Shown here piece after piece: positions 25,274 to 34,800 of a stretch of 64,000 bases of DNA. This DNA is from Reyranella sp. (GTDB lineage Bacteria > Pseudomonadota > Alphaproteobacteria > Reyranellales > Reyranellaceae): NCBI GenBank assembly GCA_021732285.1, contig JAKFVH010000247.1, positions 1 through 64,000 on the forward strand, given 5' to 3'. The position numbers were made by a program, and so were the translations under genes. The notes under the pieces were generated by a model that worked only from the letters and a program-made list of their open reading frames with translations, was not told the origin of the DNA and made no database searches. The stretch's first letter is position 1; every line of letters begins with the position of its first letter.

Positions 25274-25741
25274 ATGAGAATTGGCATCATTTCGGATACC
25301 CATGGTCTTTTGCGTCCCGAAGCCGTCGAACGGCTCGCGGGCGTCGATCACATCATCCATGCCGGCGATATCGGCCGCCCGGACGTGATCTCGGAGCTGC
25401 GCAGGATCGCACCGGTCACGGCGGTAAGAGGCAACATCGACCGGGACGAGTGGGCGGCTGGATACCTTCAGACGGAGCTCGTGAAGCTGGGCGGCCGGTT
25501 CTTCTACGTGCTGCACAACCTCGCGCAGCTCGACCTCGATCCCGTCGCGGCCGGCATCGATGTCGTCGTCTCGGGCCATTCGCATCAGCCCAGGATCGAA
25601 ACCGTCGACGGCGTGGTCTACCTCAATCCGGGAAGCGCCGGCCCACGCCGGTTCAGCCTGCCCATCGCCCTCGCGACGCTCGATCTTTCGGGCAAAGAGA
25701 TTCGACCGTGCATCGTCAGTCTTGAATCGCGATCATTGTGA
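25274..25741 (+). CDS. YfcE/MJ0936-type metallophosphoesterase
   Basis: A 155-residue cytosolic phosphodiesterase. All metal-binding blocks of the calcineurin-like superfamily are present in order: GIISDTHG (residues 4-11), HAGDIG, VRGNIDR, SGHSHQP and NPGS. This short form cleaves phosphodiesters in vitro and its cellular substrate is generally unknown. The start at 25274 places the D-x-H motif at the normal distance from the N terminus. Its last 9 bases overlap the convergent response regulator gene. Confidence 0.9.
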   Translation: MRIGIISDTHGLLRPEAVERLAGVDHIIHAGDIGRPDVISELRRIAPVTAVRGNIDRDEWAAGYLQTELVKLGGRFFYVLHNLAQLDLDPVAAGIDVVVSGHSHQPRIETVDGVVYLNPGSAGPRRFSLPIALATLDLSGKEIRPCIVSLESRSL

Positions 25742-26494
25742 TGCGTCCCACGAATAGCCGAGCCCGGTGATGCTCCTGATGGCCTGAAAGTCGGGATCGA
25801 TCGCCTGGAACTTGCGGCGCAGCCGCTTGATCATGGTGCGCACGTTCAGCTTGAAGCCGCGCTCGCCGTCGCCGGCGACGAAGCCCGCATAGTGCACCTG
25901 GTCGTAGATCGCACGGTAGGTCACGGGCTGGCCGGCATTCGCCACCAGCAGGCCCACGATCCTTTGCTCGACGACGGTGAGCCCGACCTCGCGGCCGCGC
26001 CATTCGGCCCGCCCCTTGTGTGCCTGCAGGAGCAGGGGGCCGGAGATGACCGGCTCCGGTTCCGGCTCCGGCCGCGCGATGTCTGCCCGCACGAGCAGGC
26101 GCATGCGCGGCACCAGCACATCGATGCCGCGCGCCTTGTCGACGAAGTCGATGGCGCCGCCCTGCAGCGCGGCGAGCTCGCGATGCACCGGGGCGCGGCC
26201 GGTCAGGATGATGACGGGCCGGTTGCGGTCCTTCACGAGCAGCCGCCGCAGGACTTCCAGGCCCTGCAACCGGGGCAGCGTCCAGTCGAGCAGCACCAGC
26301 TCGGCCACAAGGCCCTGCGCCAGGGCGGCGAGGCAGGATTCGCCGTCGGCGAAGGCATGCACCTTGAAGCCGTGATCGCCGAGCTCCGCCGCCAGCGTTT
26401 CGCGATAGAGGTCGTCGTCATCGACCAGCGCGACCGGCGTCATCGCGCCGGCCGACAGGCCTGCCCGCGACCCCGGACCTAGAACCAGACTCAT
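25733..26494 (-). CDS. OmpR-type response regulator, orphan
   Basis: A 253-residue two-domain regulator. The receiver has acidic pocket VALVDDDD (near residue 21), phospho-acceptor Asp in LLDWTLP, Thr in IILTGRAP and Lys in DFVDKA. The C-terminal winged helix shows LTVVEQRIVGLLVANAGQPV and IRSITGLGYSW, the usual end of OmpR-like effector domains. The wing is atypical (VRTMIKRLRRKFQAID). No histidine kinase gene is nearby. ATG 26494 follows a G-rich stretch; a start at 26443 would remove 17 residues. Confidence 0.87.
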   Translation of the reverse strand: MSLVLGPGSRAGLSAGAMTPVALVDDDDLYRETLAAELGDHGFKVHAFADGESCLAALAQGLVAELVLLDWTLPRLQGLEVLRRLLVKDRNRPVIILTGRAPVHRELAALQGGAIDFVDKARGIDVLVPRMRLLVRADIARPEPEPEPVISGPLLLQAHKGRAEWRGREVGLTVVEQRIVGLLVANAGQPVTYRAIYDQVHYAGFVAGDGERGFKLNVRTMIKRLRRKFQAIDPDFQAIRSITGLGYSWDASQ

Positions 26495-26695
26495 GTGCCC
26501 CCGTCTTCGCCCCACTCCCCGAGGCGCTTCCGAAAATGGGCACAAGGCGTGCGAAAAATGAGGCTGTCGGGCCGCCGTTCGTCGAGGATTCCGGCGGATT
26601 GGGCGAGGGGGCCGCGTAACGCTTTGCCTCGTCCCTTCGTCTTCCAGGCAGGCGGCAGCGGCCTGTCGCTCGGCCTTCTTGGGTGGGCTCTTGAA

Positions 26696-26714
26696 TAACC
26701 CATCAGATGGGTTA
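26696..26714. promoter_or_regulatory. Perfect 19-base palindrome before the DUF4160/DUF2442 pair
   Basis: TAACCCATC-A-GATGGGTTA ends 7 bases before the proposed start codon of the DUF4160 gene. Position and symmetry fit an operator through which the module represses itself, as type II toxin-antitoxin operons do. An in-frame ATG (26707) lies inside the palindrome and is a less likely start. Confidence 0.65.
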
Positions 26715-26721
26715 TCTTCGT

Positions 26722-26985
26722 ATGCCGACCGTCCACCGTGCCGGAAACCTGCGTTTCGTCGTCTTCCTCGACGATCATGGCCCGCCGCACGTTCATGTTT
26801 TCGCGCCGGGCGGCGAGGCGAAGTTGTTGCTCGGAGAGGCCGACGGTCGGCCGGTGCTGGATTGGGCTCGGGGGATGGATCGCGGCAGCCTGCGATGGGC
26901 GATGACCGAGACCCTGGCGCATCGCGGCAAGCTGCTTCTCGCCTGGCATCGTCTGCACGGCGCCGACGGCGAGGAAGAGGAGTGA
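26722..26985 (+). CDS. DUF4160 protein, putative toxin-antitoxin module component
   Basis: An 87-residue protein that opens with MPTVHRAGNLRFVVFLDD and then has GPPHVHVFAPGGEAKLLL, the hallmark of DUF4160. These genes are found immediately upstream of DUF2442 genes across many bacteria, and the pair is widely suspected to be a toxin-antitoxin-like module. No Shine-Dalgarno sequence is visible before 26722, so the mRNA may be leaderless or the ATG at 26707 may be used. The DUF2442 gene follows after 4 bases. Biochemical function is not established. Confidence 0.8.
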   Translation: MPTVHRAGNLRFVVFLDDHGPPHVHVFAPGGEAKLLLGEADGRPVLDWARGMDRGSLRWAMTETLAHRGKLLLAWHRLHGADGEEEE

Positions 26986-26989
26986 GAAC

Positions 26990-27421
26990 ATGGCAAGCGG
27001 ATGGTCGAAGGCCGAGATGGACAAGGAGATCGACCGCGCCCTCGCGCGCGGCCGGCGGCTCACGCGTGATGAACCGCGGGCGGCGAGCGCGCGCTATGAC
27101 CGTCGCACGCGGCGCATGATCGTCGAGCTGACCAATGGCTGCAGCTTCGTCTTTCCGCCGCGCGCACTGCAGGGCATGGCGCAGGCCAAGGAGGCCGCGC
27201 TGGCTGATGTCGAGATCCTGGGCCAGGGCCATGCGCTGCATTGGCCGCAACTCGATGCCGACTTCACCGTGCCCGGATTGCTGATGGGCGTGTTCGGCAC
27301 GCGCGTCTGGATGGCGTCCGAGCTCGCGCGCCGCGCCGGACAATCGAAGTCGCCGGCCAAGGCGGCGGCCGCTCGCGCCAACGGCCGCAAGGGCGGACGT
27401 CCTCGACGCAAGGCGGCGTGA
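26990..27421 (+). CDS. DUF2442 protein, partner of DUF4160
   Basis: A 143-residue protein. The central part (residues about 25-95: RASARYDRRTRRMIVELTNG, FPPRALQGM, LHWPQLDADFTVPGLLMGVFG) is the DUF2442 fold, in which a small ligand- or protein-binding domain ends with W-x-x-L-D-x-D. A basic tail follows (KSPAKAAAARANGRKGGRP), resembling the AT-hook-like or nucleic-acid-binding tails of antitoxins; the A-R-A-N-G-R-K-G-G motif is known from helix-turn-helix tails. It is 4 bases downstream of DUF4160 and followed by a hairpin terminator. Confidence 0.82.
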   Translation: MASGWSKAEMDKEIDRALARGRRLTRDEPRAASARYDRRTRRMIVELTNGCSFVFPPRALQGMAQAKEAALADVEILGQGHALHWPQLDADFTVPGLLMGVFGTRVWMASELARRAGQSKSPAKAAAARANGRKGGRPRRKAA

Positions 27422-27431
27422 GCCGCGAGTA

Positions 27432-27451
27432 CTTTGGTCGCAGGACCAAAG
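27432..27451. terminator. Hairpin after the DUF2442 gene
   Basis: CTTTGGTC-GCAG-GACCAAAG begins 10 bases after the DUF2442 stop, a perfect 8-bp stem with a 4-base loop. No U-run follows, so it may be a weak or factor-assisted terminator. A second imperfect stem built on TCCCGGG / CCCGGGA lies at about 27556-27592 in the same 237-base gap; no gene was seen in that gap. Confidence 0.55.
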
Positions 27452-27658
27452 GATGATCGCGCGCGCCGCCCGTGCCATGCGCCGAAACTCATTGAAGGAC
27501 AAGGCGCTGCGAGCCGGCCCTCGTTTCGCGACCGCGGGCGCTCTCCATACTTCTGGATGATTGTCCCGGGCCGCGCTCCCGGGAGATCATTCACGCTGCC
27601 ATCCTTGCCGCATCGGCGCCCGGGCGTGCGGTCGCCGGTGCGAGAGTCGGAGGACGCC

Positions 27659-28609
27659 ATGCCAAAGGGCCTGCCCCTGCCGCCCGAACCCAAACGGCCG
27701 ATCAACTTCGCGCCGCACATGAAACCCGCGCCGGCACTGGCGGCTTGGCCGCCGGGGGGCTTCCGCGATGCCTATCCGGTCGGCATCAAGCCGGGCGCGA
27801 ACTGGCAGACGACGGCGGCGGGCTTCGGCATCGCGGACGTGTGGGATCTCATCTGGTTCAACTTCCAGACCGTCGACCCGCGCGAGGTCAACTTCTACCT
27901 CCACCGCTACGTCGGCTGCTGGCAGAGCAACGACGCCAAGAACTTCAGCTTCATGGGCGCCGAGCCCGGCGTGATCTTCATCCCGCCGTGGGGTTATAAG
28001 CGTCCCAACCCGGACCCGACGAAGCAGCGTTTCCTCGCCATGCTGAGCCATGGCGTCGCGCATTTTCCCTACATCACCTACAAGAACGTCCATCTCAGCC
28101 GGGCCAGTTTCGAGACCGTCGGCATGGCCGTGCGCAACGGCAAGATCGGCATCGGATACGATCCCGACCTGCTCGATCATGACAACGCCGCCGCCCTGTA
28201 TCTGGACTACGCCAACAAATTCATCTTCCGCGATCCCTTCACCAACACGCCCGACAACCGCGGGTCGGTCGTCCACGAGGCGACCCATGCCGCGCTCGAC
28301 ATGTACAAGGGCAATGGCCTGCAGATCCTGGACAACGAATTCCTCGCCTTCCTGGCGGAGGCGATATCGGACGAGACGCTTGGCTACACGTACTCGGGCA
28401 CCGACGTCTTTGGCCTGGCGGCGGAGCTGGCGGTCCTGGTGGTCGCTGCAGCGAAAACCAAGGCGCTGGTGGAGATCGAGTGGTTCGACAAGGCCGTCGA
28501 AACCGATGGCAAGGTCCAGAACCCGGTGCTGCGCCTGCGCGAGGCCATCAGGCACGATCCCGCGTACGTCACCGGGTGGTGGCGGCGTTATCGCGACGAT
28601 GGCGTCTGA
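27659..28609 (+). CDS. Unknown protein with HExxH zinc-protease-like motif
   Basis: A 316-residue protein of no family that I recognise. It contains SVVHEATHAALDMYKG (H-E-x-x-H at about residue 203), the zinc site of many metallopeptidases, followed about 18 residues later by NEFLAFLAEAI, where Glu could be a third ligand as in gluzincins. The N-terminal half is rich in aromatic residues and glycine (NFYLHRYVGCWQSNDAKNF), unlike a typical peptidase prodomain. No signal peptide is seen. A GGAGGA site precedes the ATG. The motif could also be fortuitous or belong to a toxin-like or immunity-evading peptidase; I only infer a metal site. Confidence 0.6.
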   Translation: MPKGLPLPPEPKRPINFAPHMKPAPALAAWPPGGFRDAYPVGIKPGANWQTTAAGFGIADVWDLIWFNFQTVDPREVNFYLHRYVGCWQSNDAKNFSFMGAEPGVIFIPPWGYKRPNPDPTKQRFLAMLSHGVAHFPYITYKNVHLSRASFETVGMAVRNGKIGIGYDPDLLDHDNAAALYLDYANKFIFRDPFTNTPDNRGSVVHEATHAALDMYKGNGLQILDNEFLAFLAEAISDETLGYTYSGTDVFGLAAELAVLVVAAAKTKALVEIEWFDKAVETDGKVQNPVLRLREAIRHDPAYVTGWWRRYRDDGV

Positions 28610-28615
28610 GCGGCG

Positions 28616-28919
28616 CTAGGTCTCGGGCTGCGCGGCGAGCCACTTGCGGGCCTCGTCGATCGACAGGAAAGCCTTGGCCGGCCGGCCGTCCTTGCCGAGG
28701 TTCAGGCGCATAGGCGGCCATGCGCGCGCCGAGCGCCATGACGTCGGCGTCCGTATAGGTGCCGTACGCGGTGCGGCCGTCGATCAGCTTGCGATAGGGC
28801 AGCGCGCCCTGGCCGACCACGGCATCGGTGAAATCCTCGATGTCCTTCAGGACGAGGTGGCCGTCGAACTTCGCTTCGACATGGCGGGCCTTGTGGTCGA
28901 TCGTGAACTGGATGGGCAT
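28616..28919 (-). pseudogene. Broken STAS/SpoIIAA-like protein gene
   Basis: The first 70 codons (TIDHKARHVEAKFDG, LPYRKLIDGRTAYGTYTDAD, MALGARMAAYA) read as an N-terminal part of the small STAS-like proteins common in Alphaproteobacteria. The typical C-terminal end (LNLGKDGRPAKAFLSIDEAR, KWLAAQPET) is present in another frame directly after it, ending at a TAG at 28616-28618. About 25 residues expected between the two parts are missing, so an internal deletion with a net frameshift has joined them out of frame. The frame that reads through continues as arginine-rich nonsense. A sequencing error could explain the frame change but not the missing segment. Confidence 0.65.
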
Positions 28920-29044
28920 CGCGCTCCGAACGTGACCGGCCAGGCGCCTCGAGGCAAGCGGTTCGAGGCCTCGAACAGGGTGGCGAAGAACGGCGCTTGA
29001 AGGGCAATATCCCAGCCATCCTCTTGTTCGGCAGGTAAAGACAG

Positions 29045-30667
29045 ATGCCTCAGTCCAGCAGCCCTTCAGCGCCTAAAAGCTCGGCGCTCACCCGGCGCAC
29101 CATGATGGCGCTCGCCGGCGCGGCCCCGGCGCTCATCGTCAGCCGCCCGGCGCGGTCGGCCGACAAGGTGCTGAAAGTCGTCCTCGCCGTCGACATGCGC
29201 GGCATCGACCCGGTGTTCAACACCGCGGCCTACGCCGCCTATCACGGCTATCTCGTCTACGATCAGCTCTTCGCGCTCGATTCGCGCGGCAAGCCGCAGC
29301 CGCAGATGGTCGATGCCTGGGAGGTCTCGCCCGACCGCAAGGCCTGGAAGTTCCGCCTGCGCAGCGGGCTGAAGTTCCATGACGGCAGCCCGGTGCGGGC
29401 CAACGACGCCACGGCCTCGATCCTGCGCTGGAAGGACCGCGATGTCGTCGGCAAGGCCCTGTTCTCGGCCGGCGCCAAAGTGGAGGCGGTGGACGATCTC
29501 ACCTTCACGCTCGAACTGAGCGATTCGTTCGGCCTGGTGCTGGACGCGCTCGCCAAGCCGCTCTCCAACGCGCTGTTCGTCATGCCCGAGGCGGTCGCCA
29601 GGACGCCGGCGACGGCGCAGATTTCCAGCGCCGTCGGCTCCGGGCCCTTCATCTTCGTGAAGGAGGAATGGCGGCCCGGCTCCAAGGCAGTCTACGTCCG
29701 CAATCCCGACTACGCGGCCAGGCCGGAGAAGCCCGACGGCCTCGCCGGCGGCAAGGTGGCCAAGGTCGACCGGGTCGAATGGCTCTCGATGCCCGATCAG
29801 AACACCGCCATCTCGGCGCTGGGCGCGGGCGAGATCGACTACCTACAGAACCCGGCCATGGACACCTATCCGGTGCTGAAGGCGAACCCGAAGGTGCGCT
29901 TCGTCACGGTCGACCCGACCGGCAGCATGATCTGGATCCGGCCCAATCACCTGCAGCCGCCCTTCGACAATCCCAAGGCGCGGCTCGCGCTGCTGCACAC
30001 GATCGACCAGACGGCGATCCTGCAGGCGATCGGGGCGCCGGCCGAGAACACGAGGCCGTTCTGCGGCTCGTTCTTCATGTGCGGCACGCCGATGGAGACG
30101 AGGGCGGGCACGGCGGGCCTCGAGAAGCCGGACCTCGAGAAGGCGAAGGCGCTGCTGAAGGAGTCGGGCTACGACGGCCGGACCGTCCTCTTCATGCAGC
30201 CGAGCGATCTTGCCGCCAACTTCAACGCCACGGTCGTGGTCGCCGAGGGCATGCGCAAGGCGGGCTTCAAGGTCGAGATCCAGCCGCTCGACTGGGGAAC
30301 GCTGTCGCAGCGCCGCAACAACAAGGGCCCGATGGACAAGGGCGGCTGGAACCTGTTCATCACCGTCGCCACGGCGCTCGATGCCAGCACACCGCTCACC
30401 AATCCCTACCTCGCCACCCCGTGCCCCAACGACGTCGCGGGCTTCCCCTGCGACGAGGAGCTCCAGCGCCTGCGCCGCAGCTGGTGGGAGAGCACCGACG
30501 AAGCCGAACGCGCGCGGCTCGCCGACCAGATCCAGGTCCGGGCATATCAGGTCGTGCCGTACATCAACGGCGGTCAGTGGAAGCAGTTCACGGCGGTGCG
30601 GACGACTGTCTCGGGGCTGGGGGAGACGACGGTGCCGGTGTTTTGGGAGGTGGTGAAGGAGGGGTGA
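29045..30667 (+). CDS. ABC substrate-binding protein, peptide/nickel (SBP_bac_5) type, Tat signal
   Basis: A 540-residue extracytoplasmic receptor. The N terminus has LTRRTMMALAGAAPALIVS, a twin-arginine signal, ending before DKVLKVVLAVD. The body has ALDSRGKPQPQMVDAWEVS, KFRLRSGLKFHDGSPVRAND and SVGS-like SAVGSGPFIFVKEEW, the standard order of family 5 peptide-binding proteins. No permease or ATPase genes are adjacent, so it must work with a transporter elsewhere or alone. It is the last native-composition gene before the low-GC island; 170 non-coding bases follow. Confidence 0.9.
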   Translation: MPQSSSPSAPKSSALTRRTMMALAGAAPALIVSRPARSADKVLKVVLAVDMRGIDPVFNTAAYAAYHGYLVYDQLFALDSRGKPQPQMVDAWEVSPDRKAWKFRLRSGLKFHDGSPVRANDATASILRWKDRDVVGKALFSAGAKVEAVDDLTFTLELSDSFGLVLDALAKPLSNALFVMPEAVARTPATAQISSAVGSGPFIFVKEEWRPGSKAVYVRNPDYAARPEKPDGLAGGKVAKVDRVEWLSMPDQNTAISALGAGEIDYLQNPAMDTYPVLKANPKVRFVTVDPTGSMIWIRPNHLQPPFDNPKARLALLHTIDQTAILQAIGAPAENTRPFCGSFFMCGTPMETRAGTAGLEKPDLEKAKALLKESGYDGRTVLFMQPSDLAANFNATVVVAEGMRKAGFKVEIQPLDWGTLSQRRNNKGPMDKGGWNLFITVATALDASTPLTNPYLATPCPNDVAGFPCDEELQRLRRSWWESTDEAERARLADQIQVRAYQVVPYINGGQWKQFTAVRTTVSGLGETTVPVFWEVVKEG

Positions 30668-30837
30668 GCAACATCGAGCAGGCGCTGGAGCTGGCGCGCG
30701 ACATTTCCTAATTGCAATCATGCTATCCCTGCTGATAGCGCGCTTCGTGTCTGCCCGAATGCTCACAATCATGCTGGCGTCCGACTACTGCGTCGTTTTG
30801 ATCTCGGGCATACGAGCGCGAGGTGGAAGAGCGCGAG

Positions 30838-31635
30838 CTAAAAGAGTGAGTGAAAAGCGCGAAGGAGGCCGAATAGCAGCACGACCGCCGCTACTGCGCT
30901 GTACATCCAATGCTCCTTCATCACTTCGACTATTGCCGCCGGATGCAGGCCGTATCGCTCACGCCAAGAGGTATCGGTCATCAGTGTGTTGCTTGAGGCC
31001 AGCTGTGCAATATGAGATAGCACGTCCACTTTCCGCAGAGTCGACTGGTGCAATTTTACGTACTCACCGTTTTCAAAAGCGGCCGCTTCAAGTTCTCCCG
31101 ATAAGAAGTCTCGGGCAGTAATGTTGTTCTTCTCGACCAACTTTTCGAGGCGCGGATGCCCTATGTATGTATCTCCATAGATCTCGAAAAGTTCGCGGGC
31201 GAGATCGAATTTCTTTGAGTCGTCCACGCTATGAGGCGTGCCACCCAAAATGGTGTAGCGGTGCGCAAGCGCTTGAAACCCGTACTTTATGTTGCGCATG
31301 TTCCAGTGCAGCCACACAAAGTTGGAATGTGTATGCACAAAATCAAAAAAGCCTTTCAGCATACGACGCTCAAGATCGTCGTAGTGAGAGGTAATCTCCG
31401 CTGGAGCGATATGTTGTTGTTCGGCGACCTTGTGAATCGAGAATGATTCTGTCTGGGCAGAACCAAGATTCCGTATCGCTATCGACGTTACACGCGGAGT
31501 TCGCCCATCGTCGCGATCGTAGAAGCTTTCACATGAATAATGCACAACAAGCACATGTTGGCGGTCGCGCCACAACGCGGCCAGCTTATTATTGGCCGCC
31601 TTGCGGCTCTTCAGTCTCTCAAGGGCTTGGCCCAT
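30838..31635 (-). CDS. Tail-anchored protein of unknown function in the low-GC island
   Basis: A 265-residue protein that I cannot place in a family. The soluble part starts with a basic helix and a strand HVLVVHYSCESFYDRDDG, followed by RVTSIAIRNLGSAQTESFSIH, a central WLHWNMRNIKYGFQALAHRY and late GHPRLEKLVEKNNITARDFL. Acidic and aromatic residues in the first strand could suit an RNase H-like fold; this is a guess. The C terminus (residues about 244-262, MYSAVAAVVLLFGLLRAF) is a single hydrophobic segment with a few polar residues after it, so the protein is probably anchored in the inner membrane by its tail. It is divergent from the helicase gene, with 250 bases between, and has the same low GC. 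Confidence 0.62.
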   Translation of the reverse strand: MGQALERLKSRKAANNKLAALWRDRQHVLVVHYSCESFYDRDDGRTPRVTSIAIRNLGSAQTESFSIHKVAEQQHIAPAEITSHYDDLERRMLKGFFDFVHTHSNFVWLHWNMRNIKYGFQALAHRYTILGGTPHSVDDSKKFDLARELFEIYGDTYIGHPRLEKLVEKNNITARDFLSGELEAAAFENGEYVKLHQSTLRKVDVLSHIAQLASSNTLMTDTSWRERYGLHPAAIVEVMKEHWMYSAVAAVVLLFGLLRAFHSLF

Positions 31636-31885
31636 CTCAGCTTTCTAGCGGCATCTGCTGTAATACTTTAGGTGGTCTCTCAACTCGCTCCCGTCTGATA
31701 GCGAAAGTATCGGAAGACAATCGCCGCGTCACGAGCTGTCGCTGAGACGAACATTCGTAGCCAAGCAGTGAGGGTGTAGACCAAGACGAAGTTTCTACCT
31801 ACTGTCTGAATCCCATCGCTGGAAAGGGTTTGTGCGTGGGTAAACCCCAGGAGAAAGGTTGAAGGATCATAGGAACAGGGGTGCA
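31636..31885. promoter_or_regulatory. 250-base AT-rich divergent promoter region of the island
   Basis: Lies between the divergent tail-anchored protein gene and the helicase gene, so promoters for both should be here. No clear palindromic operator stands out. AGGAG at 31848-31852 sits before a TTG (31859) and AGGGG at 31876-31880 before an ATG (31886); both are in the helicase frame. Confidence 0.5.
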
Positions 31886-34800
31886 ATGAGCTTTGGCAAT
31901 CTGAACAACATCCTATCGTTCGTTGAAGAGGCAATCCTCAAAGACCAAAAGGTAATCCGAAGACTGTCGGACTACTCAGCGTCGATTGCCTACCACGAGG
32001 CTGAGGTTCGTGAACTCGTTAACGTCCGATTCAATGAGATCGTTGATGGTGCGCCTGCATGGTTGCAGGTCTCGCGGGTGACGAAAACCAAACCACCCAC
32101 GTTTCCCATATCTACTGGGACGCAGATTGATGCAGGTGAGATCGCTGTTTCCTCCGACTGGGTAGCGGTACAGGACGACCCCACCGCCACGCCCACACTA
32201 AGGACATCAATCCGACGGGCATTATCTTCCGGTCAAATTCAGAAACTGATTAGTGATGGCAAGCTCAAGCGCGAGAATGTCTACAAGGACGCCGCGGACT
32301 CCAATCGAACCATTGCGGTTCTGCTTCGGGAGGACTTCGAACAGGTCGAGAATCTTTTCAACGCGTGGCTTGATGGAGCATGGCTTCCTTGGTCGGAGCG
32401 AGAGAAGCCGATTAGGCGCGCAGCGAGCTTTTACGAGGAACTCTTCCGAATACACACTGCTATCACGGGACGTGACCTGCCGGTTGAGATCGTCCTGGGT
32501 GTTGGCGTCGTTCGTGGGGTGCTTGCGAATCATGCGGTTGACCATCCGCTCGTCGAGTATGGCGTCTATCTTCAAGTTGTTTCGACAACCGGTGACATAC
32601 TGGTACGGCCAAAGCCACGGTCACCAGAGCTGTTCGAATTTGAGACTGATACCCTTTCAGGTGACGGTTCTGCTCTGAGGCGAGAGGCGCAGACCCATTG
32701 GGCCGGGCTACCGGATCATGTCGAGGCTTCTCCTTTTGACAGGCACCACTTTGAAACGGTCCTTCGTTCGGCAGCAGTCTTCTTGAAGGCGGGTGGTAGC
32801 TATGTAGATGCCGGACCGACTCGCCAAATCAAAGCGGGAGACGGCGGGCTCGTCGTAAACGACACCTGGGTATTGTTTACACGACCGGTATCGGCAAAGC
32901 CGATGATCAACGACATTCGAAATCTTAAGGACGCTCTGCGCGATGCCACGAATGTCGATCCCTTGCTCGTTCTCCTAGACGATCCGAAAGCGGCTGAAGG
33001 CCTTACCTCTGTTATGCCGGACCGCGTTACGGAAATGCTCAGGCAGGCGTTCGGGGATGCAGCTAGTCGCAGTCAAACTACCGGGGCCCGAAGTCATGCT
33101 GACGGCCACCAAGTTCAGGTTTCCGAAATCGTGGCTCCCTACTTCCCTCGGGTTAGCAACGCTGAACAGGAACGGATCATCAAGATCTTGGAGCAACCCG
33201 AGTCAAAGGGCTTAGTGGTTCAAGGGCCGCCAGGGACGGGTAAGAGTCATTCCATTGCGAACATCATCTGCCATGGCCTGTCGCGAGGTTGGCGCATCTT
33301 GGTTACCGCGCATAGTGATGGCCCCTTGCAAGTTCTCCGCAACATGTTGCCGGAAGGTGTGCGCGATCTAGCAGTGAACCTTTCGACTGGCGAGCAGTCG
33401 GAGGTGCTGCAACTAGAAACCTCGGTCAAGGCGATTTCGGCCATACCGGCACGTGTTGGTGATCGCTCGGTCTGCATCGCGCTGATCGAAGAACTGGAAC
33501 AACGCATACTCACGAACAGGCGGCGCGTTGGTGAGATTCAGAAGGAAACGCTTGAGTGGGCCAGGACGAACCTTGAACGCAAGGCAACCTACGCAGGGAA
33601 CCTGTCTGCAAGTGAATTGGCGGCGAAGATCATCCAGAGCCGTGAGGCTCATCAGTGGCTCCCAGATACGATCGCCTTTGAGCATGCGACACCCCCGCTC
33701 AAAGAGGAGGAGGTTGCACGTCTCCGCAATCTTAGAGCACAGGTCGGTGCACTACTTGTTGCCAGGAACTGGTCGTTACCAGAACTTACTGCTGTCGTGT
33801 CGTCCGGTGAGTTGGCCAAGATTCATGCTGCTCTTCGACAGTACGAGGAGCTGGGCAGCGAAGTAGCCGACAGCGGCGTCCCGCATTTGGCAGGGGTAGA
33901 GAACGGTCGCCTGCTAGCCGAGGAATTGCTTCAGTCGTTGGAACGGCTTGAAGAGCATTTGGCGGGCATCGCGGGTATTGAGTGGATAGACAAGTACGTT
34001 GCCGATCTGCAGAAGCCAGCCCATGAAGACAAGCTGCTTTCGCAGTCTGTCAAAGAACTTACCCGACTGTTCGAAGCGGTGATCAAGGAAGAGGCCAAGT
34101 TCGTCCTGAATCAGGTCCGGACACCGCCGTTGGACGGACCAGACGTCACGAAACATTTGGCAGCAGCAGCACTGAGCGGACGCCCATATAAAGATCTGCT
34201 GTTCTTCCGACCCTCCGAAGATGTCATAGCCGCGCTTAGCCTCGTTCAAGTGCGGGGTAACATACCCGAAAGCAAGGACGATTGGGCATTGGTGCGAGAA
34301 TGCTTTGCGTGGCGACGTGAAATCGTGCGTCTAGTCCATCGGTGGAATGCAGTCGCCGCCTCATTCGAACTGGGCCATGCCCCCACAGAAGACGCCTCGG
34401 CGCTCAAGTGGATGAAGAGAAGCCACACGGCGGCCGGTAGGGCAGACGCGCTGGTATTCAAAGTTTGGCCAGATGTGACTCAGCGAGCCCAAGCTATCGA
34501 TCGCAAGGGATTGGGTGTGGCAAATATCAACTTGGGTCAAATAGCGACGGCCCAGCCTGCGGCGTGGTTGGAAGACATCACGGAGGCGCTAAGGTCCCGA
34601 GTCGCTCAAGTAGATGTAGCATGGGCTCGCGAAAAGCTCGCCGAGGTGCGCAGCAGAGTTCGCTTTTACAGTTCGCCGACGATCGCGAGAATGAACGAGC
34701 TCTTGGGAGTGCTGGGCCAAGAAGGCTGTAACATCGAAGTCTTATCTGCGGAATGGGACGCTCTGCGCGAAAAACTGATCGCTGAAGCCGCCACAAGATC

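Noticed and set aside
30720-31121. Plus-strand 133-codon frame at the left island edge
   Set aside because: It runs antisense over the end of the tail-anchored protein gene, and has no ribosome binding site or recognisable domain.
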